Shown: in pieces, positions 34,249 through 49,200 of the stretch | Layout: each line of letters begins with the position of its first letter | Numbering within the stretch: position 1 is the stretch's first letter | From: Bemisia tabaci | Lineage: Eukaryota; Arthropoda; Insecta; Hemiptera; Aleyrodidae | Direction: 5' to 3' | Assembly (NCBI RefSeq): GCF_918797505.1 | Contig: NC_092793.1 | Location: 67,017,660-67,081,659, forward strand | DNA: 64,000 nt | Notes under the pieces: model-generated | The model's database searches: none | The model's input: the letters and a program-made list of their open reading frames with translations, nothing else | What the model was told of the DNA's origin: nothing | Made by a program: the position numbers and the translations under genes

Positions 34249-37200
34249 ATGGAGAATGTTTTAAGGTAAAAATTCTTCACATATTGAATCTACATGGTGC
34301 CAGGCAAACCCGATTCAAACTTTCAACTTTGCATCCAACAAAAGCGGACTAAAAGTTGAATACGAAAGAAAATTGATTCAATTGCTGTGCCATGTGAAAC
34401 TGTCAGACAGAATTTGAGTATCTCCATGGGCTTCTGGTCTGGTTAGATCCAGCTTCTGCTTCTGTCGGTCGGAAGATTTAATTTTAACTATCCGTCTAAT
34501 TTGGTGGGGCAAATTGGATGGAAAGGTGAACATAAAGTTGAAGGTGGCGTCACATTCAAAAGTTCCTGTCCAACTTTTCATCGGCTTCTTGTGTTTTTGT
34601 GTGAAAATCACACAATCCAACTTTTCATTCGGAAAAGGTGGAAGAAGAGTTGTTTGAGAAATTGAACTAAGTGAATTGGGAATTAAGGTGATTCGATGGA
34701 GGCCATTTTTTGCGTCAGAGAGACGTGCGATGTATCGCATCGATTTGTTCCATAATTTCAGCTAGGTACTTGTCATTTTTTTCGAATTTTGAGATCGCAC
34801 TTCTGTTGTCATGAGAGTTAAGTACTCATGTACCGAATTTGACAAAAAAATGCAATGTAATAAAGGCATGGTTTTTTTAGAGGGAAAATATCGCATTCGA
34901 GTGCAGTTTCGATATCAGTATCGAATGCGATATTTTTCCTCTAAAAAAACCATGCCTTTATTACGTTGAATTTCTTTGTTAAAATTGGTAAGTGAGTGCT
35001 TTAGTCTCCTGTCAACAGAAGTACGATCTCAAAATTTGAAGCAAATGGCAAGTAGCTGAAATTATGGAGCTAATTGACGCGATATATCGCACATGGCTTT
35101 GACACAAAAAATGGCCTCCATCGAATCACCTTAAGCTTTGAAGCTGGATATTGTATAAGAGTTATCTCCCACTAATACTGACAACTTTGTAATCCATGGA
35201 ATAACTAATATTAAGCGGCTGAGCTCTTTGACCTTTTTGCTAAAAAACAGTCTGCAAATTTTTTGAGGCACCAACAGTGGTGTAGGTATAATGAGATTCT
35301 ATCAAAGTAGTAGACCATGTCTCTGTTTGATAGCTGGACAAAATCATTTGCTGCATCTAGCCTCTCAGACAATCTTTATTTCAGCATCCTTAAAAATCAG
35401 AGAAAATTTTATTTTCACATAATATTTTCCAAAGATTTGAACGCAGATAAAAAAGAAAGATAAATTACGTTGAAGGAACTGTAAAGCTGTGACTTTCAAT
35501 TACAGAGAGGTATGAATTTTTAGAAATCTCCCATGGGTTCATGCACATAGACAATTGAACATCATGGAGTTATGTCACCAACAGCGGGCCGTTTATTGAA
35601 AGTTTAAAGCAGCCCAATAAGACATCGAATTGTGATATACTGCATGGTTAAGATAGGGCCGTGTCTTGTTGTGTCGGGCCGATAGAGTTTCAATAATCGG
35701 GCGGCAGGAGCTTAAATCCCACTTTTATCATATGCTCCTGTTACCTTTTGGTTTAAATCTCATCAGTTTTTCTCTATCATTTCAGACTCAGAATGGAACC
35801 ACAGTACCAGATATACAAAGGGTCATCTACTAACACAGGTATCAATGTTGTTTGCTTTCAAGTTTTATGCTGTAAATAGTCTCTCACTGTAACAGTTTCA
35901 AAGTAATGGTGGACTAATGAGGTCTAAAGAATGAAAGGAGATGACAAAGGATTGCCTAAATTAAAACAAAAATTTAGAGCTAGTCGTATTTTTTATTGCT
36001 TTGCATGATGTCACAAGGTCTTTTGCATGAAGGCACAAACCCTAAAGCTCAAGCAAGACCTATTCACACAGGTTAGTTATTACACAACTTTTTGAGATCC
36101 AATCCCCCGCCCGGCCCTAACTCGGCGGCACTCAATGCTACGTCACAATGGGTGCTCCCATAAGAAATACATTGCACGCACTCAATACTACGTCACTGCG
36201 CAGTAGAGTTCCAAAACTCATCCTCGGGAATGACTGACCTGTGTAAATTGGTCTTGGGCTCAAGGCACCAGACAACTATCACATTCCTTTCGCATGGAAA
36301 TTAAAGTTCTCCTTGTTCATTAATCGTGTGATGCTTAGAATATTTGCACCAAAAAATTTGAATGAGCGTGTTTAAAGGGCCCTTTTTAGCTCCAGTTTCC
36401 TTGAAATCAGCTTACAGTACATTCTTGCTCACAAAAAAAAAAAAAAAAAAAATCACAGAATCTTGGATATACTTGTGGTTGAACATCTTGCAATTTAGTG
36501 GTCTGAATGAGAAATCAATACTTACACACAAATACTTGTTGATACTAATAAGTTGATAGGCATGGGCAATGGTTTTTTATCTCGGAGCAAATAGCTCTAA
36601 AACAACAGCAATCAAAATAGTATAGTACTTATTTTCGTCGGAAAATTTATCAGAAACTTGTAAAAGAAATAATCTGCCACTAAGTATTGAGTCCACAGTC
36701 AGCAAACACAGCAGCTCATTTCGCTGTGTTGCGTTGTCCACTCAATTATTTCTCTGTTATTGTAGACCTGAGCAAATCACCCGATGTATGAGCGATAAGC
36801 GTGATCTGTTTGCTCACACAAACTGTGAATTATTCACATGTTTGCTGTGGATCCTTGAGGTTCAGTAGTGGGTTGCACTACTTTAAGTTTAAGGGCTTAA
36901 GGAACCCAATTCTCCATAATATCCAAATCAGGGTGAACTTCAGAGGCTTTTTCTTTGTCAGTCAACCAGCTTTTCCCTCTAAATATTTCTTTCGTAGTAG
37001 CCTTTTCTCAAAATTAGTTTAGTTTTGTGCTGTATTTGCTGTTTTATTTGATGTTTTTTTGCCTTAATGACACCCAGGCCTGCAGTTGTAATTACCATTA
37101 TTAATTTACGTAGTTCATATCCCTATTGCTTATGTAGATTGATGCAACATCTTAGTCATGACCTTCCTGCAAATCTCCTAAAAATTCAATCCAAATATAG

Positions 37201-40200
37201 ATTGAATACTGATTGTCTGATTTTTTAGGTGGAAGAAAAAACTTGTTTTGTTTTTATCTAAAATTCTTTTTTCCATTAAAAAATTTGATCATAAAGGTAA
37301 TGATGTTTTTTTCCTGGAGCATTGTCTTAAAGCTTCTAGCTCCTAGTAAAAATCGGTCCCTCAGTGGAGTGTCCTCATCAGGCATTTTATGTTCTTTACT
37401 ACATTAAAAATAAAAATTTGCATTCCTTCTATTAGCTTCTTGCTAATTGCAAGAATTTTTCAGCTTCAGTTACTTTTCTTATCCTATCACACCCACGGTT
37501 TTCTTGCAGACTGAATAGAGTAGATTTTAAACCTCTGAAAAGTTAATTTTAGGTTTCTCCCTAACCAAAGAGCAAGGGTTCAAATATTTTTGAGTTACTC
37601 TTTTTAGACTTGGTCAAACACCCCTTTTGTAAGAAGAGTTTTCATTTGCTCTCTCCAACAAACAGTGAAACATGCTAAGTTTTTAATGTTTCCTTAAAAA
37701 TCAGCCACATCGCCTTCCTCTGACATAGTCCCATGCTTCATCATTTGTAATTTGTTTATTAGCAGAGTCGGATGTATTTGCCTATTAAATAGTTCTCCCT
37801 GCAAGGTCATGTTCTTTTGAAATTCAGATTTTATAATTTTTTTTTTTTTTTTATTCAAAAAAGCCTATTGGTGAATCCTGTAAATGTGTAGAATTACCCT
37901 TCTACACATTTTTAAAGGTTCTAACTTTAGAAAAAAGATCAGTTTTGGAGTGGGTAAATGAATTTTGCAGGCAATGCGAGGTACTCATATGATGGTCCAG
38001 GGCCGTATGAGTGTGTCACAAGATTTTCCCGAAAGAGATGTATATGATGTATTTCTTTTTCTTTTTACAGTTGGCCTGCTCCTCATAGTATATTTTCTGT
38101 TTTCAACCTTTGAGTGTTCGGCTTTGACATTGTCTCAAAATGATTTCGATAAAATTAAGCACTTTTTTGATGCGAATGGCTGCATGCAAGGTAATATTGA
38201 AATAGGAAGTCCTAAAAATATTTTTATTTTTTTAAAACCCTCAAGTCTCTGTCTTCTTCTTGCCTATCTTGGAATTTTCTTTTTCACATCAAAGAAGTTA
38301 TTCCAAAAGAAATGAAGCTCCCAGTGACATCCTAACGAGCAATTATAACTTCCTTCAGATGAAAATGCCTTTTTCAAAGCAATAGTTAAAATGGTGATCT
38401 ATTGTCAAAGAAGAGCATTCTTAACTGAAGCAAGCCCTATTAAAGCAAATCCGAAGCAAGTACCCAATGGCATAGAAAATGCAGGTTTGCGGGTCCTTTT
38501 TGGAAAGGCAAGGCTTATTAGGAAAGTGTCAACTTTTCCTAAATTTTTGTGAACACGATTATGTTGGGAAATAATGAAACCTGGGTAGCACTGCACAATT
38601 TTGTGAGTATACTTAGTGACTATGGACCATTTGAAAGATGTCATGGTTTCTCGATCTATCTATGAACATTTTCAAATTTTAATCTTCCAACTTATTTCTA
38701 CAAGGGTGAAATTATTTTACCAAGGTGTCAAATAAGTAATGCTACTCCCACTAAAGTTTCGTTGTTGACGCCGAAAATAAGCTTAGTTTCTCCATCATTG
38801 ACCTATTTTCCGAACCATCTAAATCCCTACAAGGATGCGTTTTTTGGTATCTGGAAAAAGAACTTTTCAGAAAATTCAATTTTCCTTAAAGTTGGTGGGT
38901 AACAGTATAAAAATATGGTAATTTTTGGTTTCAAGACTAGAAATTAAGTAAATGGGAGTAGCAATAGAAGGCAAGAGGAAAAAATACTCTGCTTGTCTTT
39001 TCAGACACAATACAAAGGGACCAGTATTACTCGGGGATTAGGGTATATGAGTGGATTATATCATTTGACGAGAAAAACCTTGTTATCTGTTACAGTGGAA
39101 ATTTTTTTATAAGCACATGTTTTTCAGTGTATTTTTGGCTGCTGAATCCGTGAATGACCACTACCACCAATAAAAAATCATACCAATTCCCCAGAAAAAT
39201 GCATTTTCCTTGGAAATCCTCTTTTGAGTAATACCTCGATTTTCCGGAATATTAGTGAGTGTAGGGGAAAAACTATGGAAATATTTAGACTCAGTGCATA
39301 AAGTCACATAAGAATCTTCCATTAAACCCCATGCGTTTTTTGAGAAAAAATTTGCAAACCTATATCACTAGTTTTGTGGGAGAATTTGCCCTTGTTTGTA
39401 GTCCTTGTGTTTTCGTTGTTTTCCTGAAAAAGTGTTAGGTTTAGGTATTTTACTATGTTTATCAATTCATCTTGAACAAATTTTAAGTGTGCTATGTATG
39501 TATGAGATCATTACGTAGAATTTCTATAGATAGTTTTTGTTTAATTTTCTCATTAATGAAAGTCTTGAACCGGCCGCCAGTAACTTCCTGGGAAGTTTGG
39601 TGAAGTCCTAAAAATGTATTGTATGTTGTAATTCCTCAAAAAATTTGGCAAATTTAATTGAATGATTCATGGCTGCCCGTAAATTTTTTCGGTTGTGGCT
39701 GCATGAACCATGTCTCAGTATGCCCATGTGTTAGTTGATATGGATTGTTCAAAACTCCATTTGAACCTCATTTTGCCTCATTAAACCACTAATTTTAGAA
39801 TTCGGGGATTTTTTTTTTTCTTCTTCTTCTTCATATCGAGGGTGAAACTCCCAAACGGAGTACCTTGTTTGAGGTGCTTAAAAATCTCCATTCCTATTTT
39901 ATTTTCTGAAGAAGATCAAATCAGTGATTCCTTAAAGTTTTCATAGAATTTCCTTTGCCTGAGAAAGGAAAACTCGGGAGATCTAAATAATTGATTTTGA
40001 GTAGTTGTCCATTTAAAAAATTAAGTATGACAGGAAGTGTGCCAAGTTGCAAGTCTTACACTGTCGATATGTTGTTTCTAATTTGAGTCAGAAATAGTAA
40101 TCCGTTGCCTATCCAAAAAAACTTTGCACTTTTTAATTGAATTATGTCACTTTCAGGACTCATTCATGGTGCTATAAGAAGTGATTTTTAAAACAAGTCA

Positions 40201-43200
40201 AAATATAGCACATTTGAGAGTTGCGTCGAGTCTTTTACCTAAGAGGGAAAAATATCAATTTTCTCGCCCAGTATAGAGTTACTGGACTGGAAAATTGTCG
40301 AGGATTTAAAAGTGTTTAGAATTCTCAAAATGTTGAGAAAATAAAGCAGGTTCCACAAAAAGTCTCAAGGGGTAAAGTTGTTTTCATGGATCATATTTTT
40401 CAGCAGAAGAAAAGTTCATTAAAATTGAATCAGTAGCAATCAAGGAAGAGCGCTTTGGAAACAAGCAAAATGAAAGTCTTTAACAGTAACCATTTTGCCC
40501 AGTCATAGGGTTTAGGATGTGTCCTGTCCCCTTTTAAAATCACTGTTCATGACACCATGAATGATACCTACATATGAACGGCAAGCACTAATGAAGAAGT
40601 GCCGAGCTTTTACCATTTTGGATTTTTGGCAAATGGCTTCAGCAGCCCTTCATCATAAATCGTAGTTCATTCGTTAATGGATCACTTTTGTAATTAATAT
40701 CCAAGAAAGAAAATTAACCCATTCTCACCCATTCTTTCTGCACGTCCATTTATGCATCCAAGTAGGTTCCCTTAGCTACCAATGTCTTTCCATTTTTATC
40801 TTGTTTTGTAAGTAACTGTTCTTCTGCGTACCCCTATCCTTTTTGCTTCAAACTTTTTTCCTTTGTGTTTCACCAATCTTCGGAATGTTAATGGTTGTGT
40901 GGGGGAAAAAATTCATTCTTTTTATCACCTTTGATTCTATAGTGAGAGCTACGTACCGTCGAACTTTTTAATTAGCAGATCATAATTTATAGTGGCAAGT
41001 GCAGTACTTTGACAAAATCTAAGAAAAATACTCTCTCCAGTTGTTAAATTTTTTGAACATGCACGAAAGAGATACAGCTAACTGAGTAGAGTCGTAACAG
41101 GTAAAATTATACAAAAATCATAAATGAGTAAGGGTAATTGTGTATTACAAAATTTATGTTGTTTCCGAGATGTTTTTTTTTTTTTTTCAAATTTACCACA
41201 AGTGTTTGAAACTCACCTTTAAGTTTTAGGAGCCATGTGGCGCATCAAGCCCGATTTTTAGGTACCATTGAAGATTTTTTAGGGGCTAAATTGACTTTTT
41301 GCCTATATATTATGGCGCATTTAGTGAATTATGGACGCAAGATGTTTTCGTAACAGAACTAGTAAGTAGTTGTAACTTGGGGAAGACGAAAGCACAAATG
41401 ATGAAATCCTGAAGAATAGAAAAAGCTTTTACTTGTGGTGCTGAGAATTTCTAATAATCGCCTAATATGAAAATTCAAATTCTAGGGGGCAATTTTCAGG
41501 GGCCATGTTGGCGCAGAGCCTTCATTTTTAGGCGCCATGACCGATTTTTTAGGCGCGTTGGCGCCTGTGAGTTTCGAACACTGTTTACTGAATATGTGGC
41601 CAGTTGTTCTTGGTCACTGGCAAACAAGTTTGTTTTGAGGCAGACTTAAGAAAATCCACCCTGTAGAAACAAGCAATCTCGCAAAATATTTCTGGAGTAT
41701 GATTTCAATCTTTTGCAAGCGTGTTTTCTTTTTTCACATTTCCATGTGTTGCAAAACCAAACGTTTCAAATCAATGGACCATTATACGAAGTACAAAATT
41801 AAGCACCATAATATATGTTTCCTCATCAAAATCTTATGCACGAAAAATTTCCAAATCCAGCTCTAAAGTGTGGACATACGTAACTTTTTTGTTAATGTCA
41901 ATGCACACTTCCCGCTGTCAGAGAACCAATTCAACTACAGTCAATGACCTCTAAACGTAACTCCTAAACCACTGGCGAAATGTTTCAAGATAGGTGAATT
42001 TTTTTTACAAGATTAGAGGTACCTTGTTTAAGAGAACCTTGAAGAGTATCTTGAAGAGAAAGGAAATCGGGGTGAAACTAAGCTCCAGTTTCTTTGCCTA
42101 GGTGTGACTGCGGTAGTAATTGGTTTTTGTAAGCGGTAAGTTGCAATTTACTTTTTATAACTGTAACTACAAACGTTTTTTTTTCTTTTGTCAGTTAATT
42201 TTCAAAATGTTTGGTATGTTCAACATGTTCTGTGCGACATTTTGATGGGAAAACTTGTGCTGCAGTGCTTAATTGCCGTTGAAACTCAATGGAAAGTAAT
42301 CATTATTGTCTGTTCACTCAGGTCAGGTTTTCTTACATTTCTCTCTGGGCAAACCTGGTTGTAAGCTACTAAAAAAAACTGTCTCTAAATGCGGCAAGTT
42401 ACAAAAAGCGCTTCATAGACTTTGCCAATTGTGCATCAAGGAGTGGGCTCTAGGCGTTTTTGATGTGCTCAATGTGATCTTTGTATCATTTTACCTGTCC
42501 TAAGTACTTGCTGTAGGCTTATCACTTATGTACAACAGATTTATTCTCCCGAAACTTTGATTGAGTATCTAAGCCCTGTATGTTTGATTTCAGGTACCTT
42601 AACTGCAGAGGTTATGGCGCCGCCTGTAACTACCTCGGGCTCTCAAAGCCCTCCAGGTAAGCATATTTAAAACCATCCCTGTGGCTTTCTGCTCATCTAA
42701 GTGGAGGAAGTTAAGTAGATTCCCACCGAAATTTTGATGGGAGTATGGCCAAAAAATACCTCTCTCAAAACTACTAAACTGCCATTTTATCATTTTTATA
42801 AGTGGGCCACAGACGCTTCAAAAACGCAATTTCAAAATATTGACAGTAAGATATGCTTGCTGAAGTAGCGAATTTATGCATCCAAACTTAATCGTTGCAA
42901 CGTTTGTGCTCCAGAGCACAGTACACCAGCCAAGAGGTTCAGGGCGCAATATTCAGAGTCATCATATCAAACTTTCTTTCCACACGTGAGAGAATCTTCA
43001 GAACTTGTTGATTGGGATTTCTGATCATCTGCAACGCGATCTGCTCCAGTTTCAATGGGATAATAACTTTGACAATTTTTAACTTTAAAAAGTCAATATG
43101 ATGCATTGAATAGAATTGTGTGAGGAATGTACCTAATTATTTTGCTGCAAACTTTTGTTCAAGAGAAGAGTATTGAAGGAAATTTTCACCCGTCAAGAAA

Positions 43201-46200
43201 CATTTATCTCTCTTGAAGGAAACAAAAATTCAAAGAAATTTCTGAAACTCCAGAATAAAATAGATGATGCCCCTCTTACATTTTGACCATCAGCCAAAGT
43301 AATTTTAATATGTTATCCTGTGTTTCAGTGACCAAGGTTCTACTAGATGACAAAACGACGGAAAAGTGCTATACTCCTTCATCACAAGCCACTGTGCCTT
43401 TGAATAAAGAAAAAACACCCATGTGTCTAGTAAATGAGCTTGCTCGCTTTAATAATGTAAGCACTGAGTAAAGTTTTTAGTACAGAATATTTCTTTGTTT
43501 TCAGTAACAAGGTTTAATCAATTGTTTTAAAGGATTTGAACTTGTTGATGTAACATATTTGATACTGATACTGTATGCAGAGCATCCATTTGTATCACCA
43601 CCATCAGTACAAACATTCGGTGGCAGACCCCCTGGGGATGGGTGGGATCCTGACCAAAAAAATTCTGGAAAAATTTGAAAAAATCAAGCATGTTACGAAG
43701 CACATACATTACCATTCACTATGCTTTGTTAGTTAAGCAATGAATACACATCATCTTTTTGCGTCAGTTCTTGCCTATTACAAAGTGTCCCCAGGCTGTG
43801 GGGAATATTTCATTTTCGTTCCATCTATGTACTTTTTACAGAATTTCTGCCCCTCCCCCTCTTATAATCAGTCAAGGAGTGTTTCACCTGCACAATGTAT
43901 TAAAAAAACAGCTTATGCATTATTTTTTCGATAACCGATAACCATTTAAGGACAATATTTTTCAATTCGTCAACTATACAAGTTACTTTTGGTTCAACTT
44001 GACACAGGCGTTCTCTGTCAGTTGTTGTACTTAACTTGTTTGTTTTTCTCATGCACATAGATTCAGCACGAGTATCGTCTCACTGACGAAACAGGTCTTG
44101 CTCATAAAAAGGTTTTCAATGTAACCTTAAAATTGGGCACAGAGGAATACTCGGCGCAAGGTTCACGTATAAGACAAGCTCAACATGCAGCAGCTGAAAT
44201 AGCACTGAAAGAAACGAAGTACAAGCCTCCAGTCGCAAAAAACAAAAAAATCCAACCAAAATCTCGTAAGCACTGATTTTTTTTATTCTCCTTTGTTCTC
44301 TCTTTACAAAGAGCTTTGATTCATTTTTTTTTTCAAGTTTCTTGTTTCTTATTCCGTTTTTTTAAATTTTTTTTTAAAAAAACATTTCTTTCATTCATTT
44401 CTTATTTCATTTTACCCCATTTTATGAATTTTTTTTTTTTTCATTTTATATTACTTTTTTTGTCTTATTTTTTGAGCATACCTAGGTAAAAATAACAAAA
44501 TTCTTTAAGTTTGCATCCAAATACTGCTGCCTTTCCCCTGACTTTGCACTACCTACAGACAGGATAATTTTCCTTGGAGCTTGAGGTTAAAAAGTCCCCA
44601 ATTAAGAGCCTATTTTTAGAATTATCAAAAATGGATGAAAGAGAAAGGGTATATGTAGGTGAGCTAAGTCCCTCTACCTTTTACCACTTGGGGTCTGAGG
44701 ATGCTTTAGGCTTTCTAGATTGGGATTGTTAGTTGATAGTTGTCCAATATTATCATGACCATCTATCTTGTGATAACATGATGTTTACCCTTTTCCATTG
44801 AGGGAGATAAACAATCATTAGGTCATAGTTTATATGCTCGTTTAGACGAGTTATTTTAAGATGAATTAGGCTTGGAGTTTCTGGAAAATGGAATGTTTCT
44901 GGGTGATTGGGTGTAAGGGGAAAAAATATATTCTATGCTCAAATGCCTGGAAAAAAAGCAGTTGTGTCCATTTTGTTGCAAATGCCAGCTGCCCTTTAAC
45001 TGTATGTTGCTCAAAGTCGGGGAGAGGTGTGGCTCATGTATACCAAGGGTCAGGCAGGGCAATTCCAGATGCAGGAATTCCTGGATAAGTACTGTCCCAA
45101 GGCTAGGATTCAGTTTGGTGTAATTTTGCCCTAGGAGGTGCGGTATCGCGTTTGGTTAATAAACCTAAGAGTGGTAGTGGGTCGTCCACTTTTTTTCGAG
45201 GCTGTTGATAACAAATTGATTTTGGCTCATGTGTTAAAAGTAACTCCCCTTTTAAAGATCCGAAAGTCTCAGCATCTTTTTGACAAGCCTTTTCTCATGT
45301 CGTATACATATTATTTCAAAGTCACTAATACTTTCAACGGTCGATTTCAACCAAGATTTTGCAATCAACATCTCTCCTCTACTACTAAATACTCTTTAGG
45401 CTCAGAATCAACACGATGTTAATACGCTTCAAAACAAAGTAAACAAACCACTTGCAAGTAGAATGTACCACTTCTATTCTTAGTAAAGACAATACTAAAA
45501 ATGCGCAGGTTTAGTAAAACATACCCAAAATTACTCCATTGCTGTCAAAGGTAAATTCTGACACTTTATCGAACACAACTCTAAAATGAAAACTGACCAA
45601 CAATGGTATAAATATATGCAGGAAGAGAGTGGGACATTGAGACCCTGAACATGTACTTGCCTAAGTGTTATAATTGAATTGAAACTATGGAGCAACCTAT
45701 GGGAGGGAAACCAAAAAAACCAGTGACTTTAACTCGAAATTGACCGCCTAATTCTATCGTCTCCTTTATCTTGGCATAGTTGCTTTGCTGCAAGAATTGA
45801 GTGCATTTTAATGATGTGCAAGTGTGCTTTATGTCCTGCACCTGTATCCTCTAAATCTCAGGGGACGAAATGAAAGAAATTAAAAGTTCTTCTGAATAAT
45901 TTTTAATCTTTTCCTCTGATTTGTATTTTTATTTCTCATTTGTTTTTCAGATGAAGTAACCCCGATTTTTGAGCTTAATTCATTAGCAATGAGAAGGGGA
46001 GAACCCACGGTTTATCAATATCTCAGTGCACCACCAGATAAGCCTCACCAGGTATATAAATTGATTGCAATATGACAGGAGACACATCATGTATGAATAT
46101 GTGTTCTAATGTAACTTTGGAATGAGAATTTTACCAGTGAATTTTGTAAGCTCCTTAGCAAAAAATTGAGTCCAACCAAAAAAGTCCTTTATCACCGCAG

Positions 46201-49200
46201 CAAAGCAGCCTGGCAAAAGACAGCCAGCAAAAAACATCTGCTCTCATGAACCAAATGTACAAGTAAGATAAACATTTTCTTATCTCTATATGAAGTGCCT
46301 CATTCCATTCACCAGTGCCTAAAATAAATTAGGAGGCATTTTTTTCTTGTCTACAAAACACTTGTCCAAAATTAAGAAATTTTGTGAAAAAGTAACAGAC
46401 AATTCAGGAAATTCTTTTTTAGGTTTCTTGTGTAAAAAATCCTGGATTGATTTTTTTTTATGTTATTTTGATAAGTATGCACTCATTATTTTCCATTTTC
46501 AGCCCAGACCACGGCAGACTAACTGGATGTACAATGGACCATACAAATATAGTCAACCTCGAAAGTTTGTAAGTTTTTTCCGCACTCTATTTTTCTTGCA
46601 TATTTAAATGGCACAGAAGAAACTAATTATGTACATCGAAAGGAATCCAATCCTGAAAAATCCTCCCTTGCAAGCAGTTCCCAAATATTGGGAGAGTAGG
46701 AAGCATTATAAATGGGCCTTTTGCAATCTTTTGCTAGAGCAAAAATACAAGTTGTTTCTTATAGAAAATGTCTCAAAAATTACGATGAACGCATCAGCAA
46801 AGTCTGAAATACACTCCTAACTCCATAATCTGCGTTAGAAATTTGCGTTTTTTTGAGCTTCTTGCTTCAAAATCGATGCTACAGCACAGATGAACATTTT
46901 GTTTGAAGAGCCGGTCCATTTAACTCCTACGCAACAGTGCCCCAGCTTTTCTCTCATTTCAGGTCTAACACAGTCGAGAATTGAAGGGATGCATAGGACC
47001 CAAAGGAATTCAAATTTTATCCTCAAGCTTTTTCAGTAACCCTCAGGGAGTAAACAGGGAGCTCAATTTTTGGAAAGTGGAGTTTCTGTTGATATTTTAA
47101 AATCATTTCATCAAAATAAAAAGTTATGGAAAATTTTAACCTAAATTGTTACCATTAAGTCCAAAATTGGCTGATTTCAGTCCAAAAGACTGACCCTGGT
47201 GGTTGGAGGACAGAGCCCTCCTTGATAAAATGTCGGATCTCTAAATTGATGTAGAAGCCTGAAAAAAAGGCAGTATCATTCGCCCCAAGGTAACAGAATC
47301 AATCACCTAAAGCCCTCAGGAGCTTCTCTGAAAGGGTGCAAGATAACCTCTTGACTTCTGAAAATTATAAGCTTAGACCTTCCCCCCTTTACCTCATTGA
47401 CGAAGCCCTAGAGGACTCAAGAATGATAAGATTTGAATTCCTTGGGGTTAACTGCCCGTGAAAGCAACTTTTTTCAGGCTTTGTGTCAATTTTGCTGACC
47501 AGTGTTATCTCATTTTTTCTCTTCAATTTTTTTTTTTTTTTTTTTTTGCTTTTGTTTTGTTTCATTATTATATTTTTTGCCCTCACCTAGTCTTTTCTTC
47601 CAACTTTTCAGATGTTTCACCATGATCCAAATGCCTTTAGTGTAAGTGTGAAAGTAGGAGACCGTGAATTTATAGGCACGGGACCTACGTCCACTGCAGC
47701 AAAAAGAGCTGCAGCTTTGAAAGCACTGAATGAACTTAAGAAACTTCCCATTAGCGAAAATAAACCAGAAATATCTAATTCTAGTAAGTGTTCAAATTTC
47801 ATATCGGTGGTTCAATTCGTTAATTTTTTGCTTGAACAAAATTATTTCTCAAAGGTTTACCTCTGCAGAAGTAATATATACCAGTATAGATTTAATAAAT
47901 TATTAATAATTAAATATTAATGTAGCTTATCCTTCTCCCAGATTTGTAGAATCATCAGCCCTTGAGTCTATCAACTGTTTATCTTTTAATCGGCAACCAC
48001 GCATTGTTACGACCTCTCATTGATGTCAGTCATAGCACCAACTGCTACCGAAAATTTAAAAGTGTGTCAGACTCTTAAAGATTTCTGAAAATTGCTAGAT
48101 TTTCTGTGATTTTAAATGAAGTGAGATTCCATAGGGAATCTTGAGAATTGAGGCGTGAAATTTTAGGGATGTTCCCAAACAAAGGTTTCAACTTTTTGGG
48201 CTTCCAAAATTCTTTGGATAATCTATTTAAAGGGGTACAAACCATTTTAATTTTTGTCGTTTGCCAGGAGGAAAAACAAACTTGTTTTAGGAATTACATC
48301 TTGTTTGGGAGACATAATCCGTGAGCCAGTTACAAAAAGTCAATAGGTTCCCAGTAAAAGTGTGTAGTGTGTAGCAAGTTGTTATCTTGAACTCATTGCT
48401 ACTGCAACTTTCTTGCCTTAGTTATGCACTTTTTCATCGAAGCAAGCTGAAAATATATCCAGTGGGTCTTCTCAAGCACGATTTGGATGCCTTGCAGTAG
48501 TTAGTGCTATTTTTTCACAGAGGAAAAATTTTCAAAAGATTTTACTTGCTGTTACTTGCTGTAGATTTTACTTGCTGCAGGATTTTGCTTGCTTGTTTTT
48601 GCTCATTGCTTTTCTGATGCCAAAAATAAAGGAGACAGCTGTTCAAAGGTTTATCCTCTCCCGGCTAAACTAAATTATTGTTAGAGCTGGTTTATTGTGT
48701 AACATGTTTGGCAGTTTAAGTACATGCATTAAATCGAACCTACAATCGAAGATTCAACAATATTTACTTCAACCTGTGATTGCTAAACCTCAACAGGCAA
48801 TGATATTTTCCCAGTGTTTCCATCGCAAGTGGTCAAAAACTGTGCGTTGTACTTGTTTGTATATTTTAATTTATTGGATTTTATTTTTTCAGTAGATGGC
48901 GTTTCAAAAGAAATTGATTCAGCAGCCGAACTAAAATCCCCAATTTCTCTTGTATATGAATTAGCACTGAAACGAAATTTAGAAGTGGTTTTTGACACAG
49001 TTGAAGAAAAAGGACCTCCACACATGCGCATTTTTGTGACAAAATGCCACGTAGGTGATGCTTTTGAGACTGTAGGGGAAGGTAACTCCAAAAAAGCATC
49101 GAAAAAAAAGGCTGCGGAAAAAATGCTAGAGGATCTGAAAAAGTTGCCCATAACAACCACAATCAATCCCTCAGGATTTGTCGTGAAGAAAAAATCCACC

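Noticed and set aside
34378..34740. 120-codon antisense ORF in staufen intron 1
   Set aside because: It overlaps the foldback end, has no recognisable domain, and its length is within chance for this window.
37974..38315. 116-codon ORF starting near ATG 37965 as an alternative staufen start
   Set aside because: In that frame the exon would end in phase 0 and splicing to the next exon gives an immediate stop. Only the other frame is compatible with staufen.
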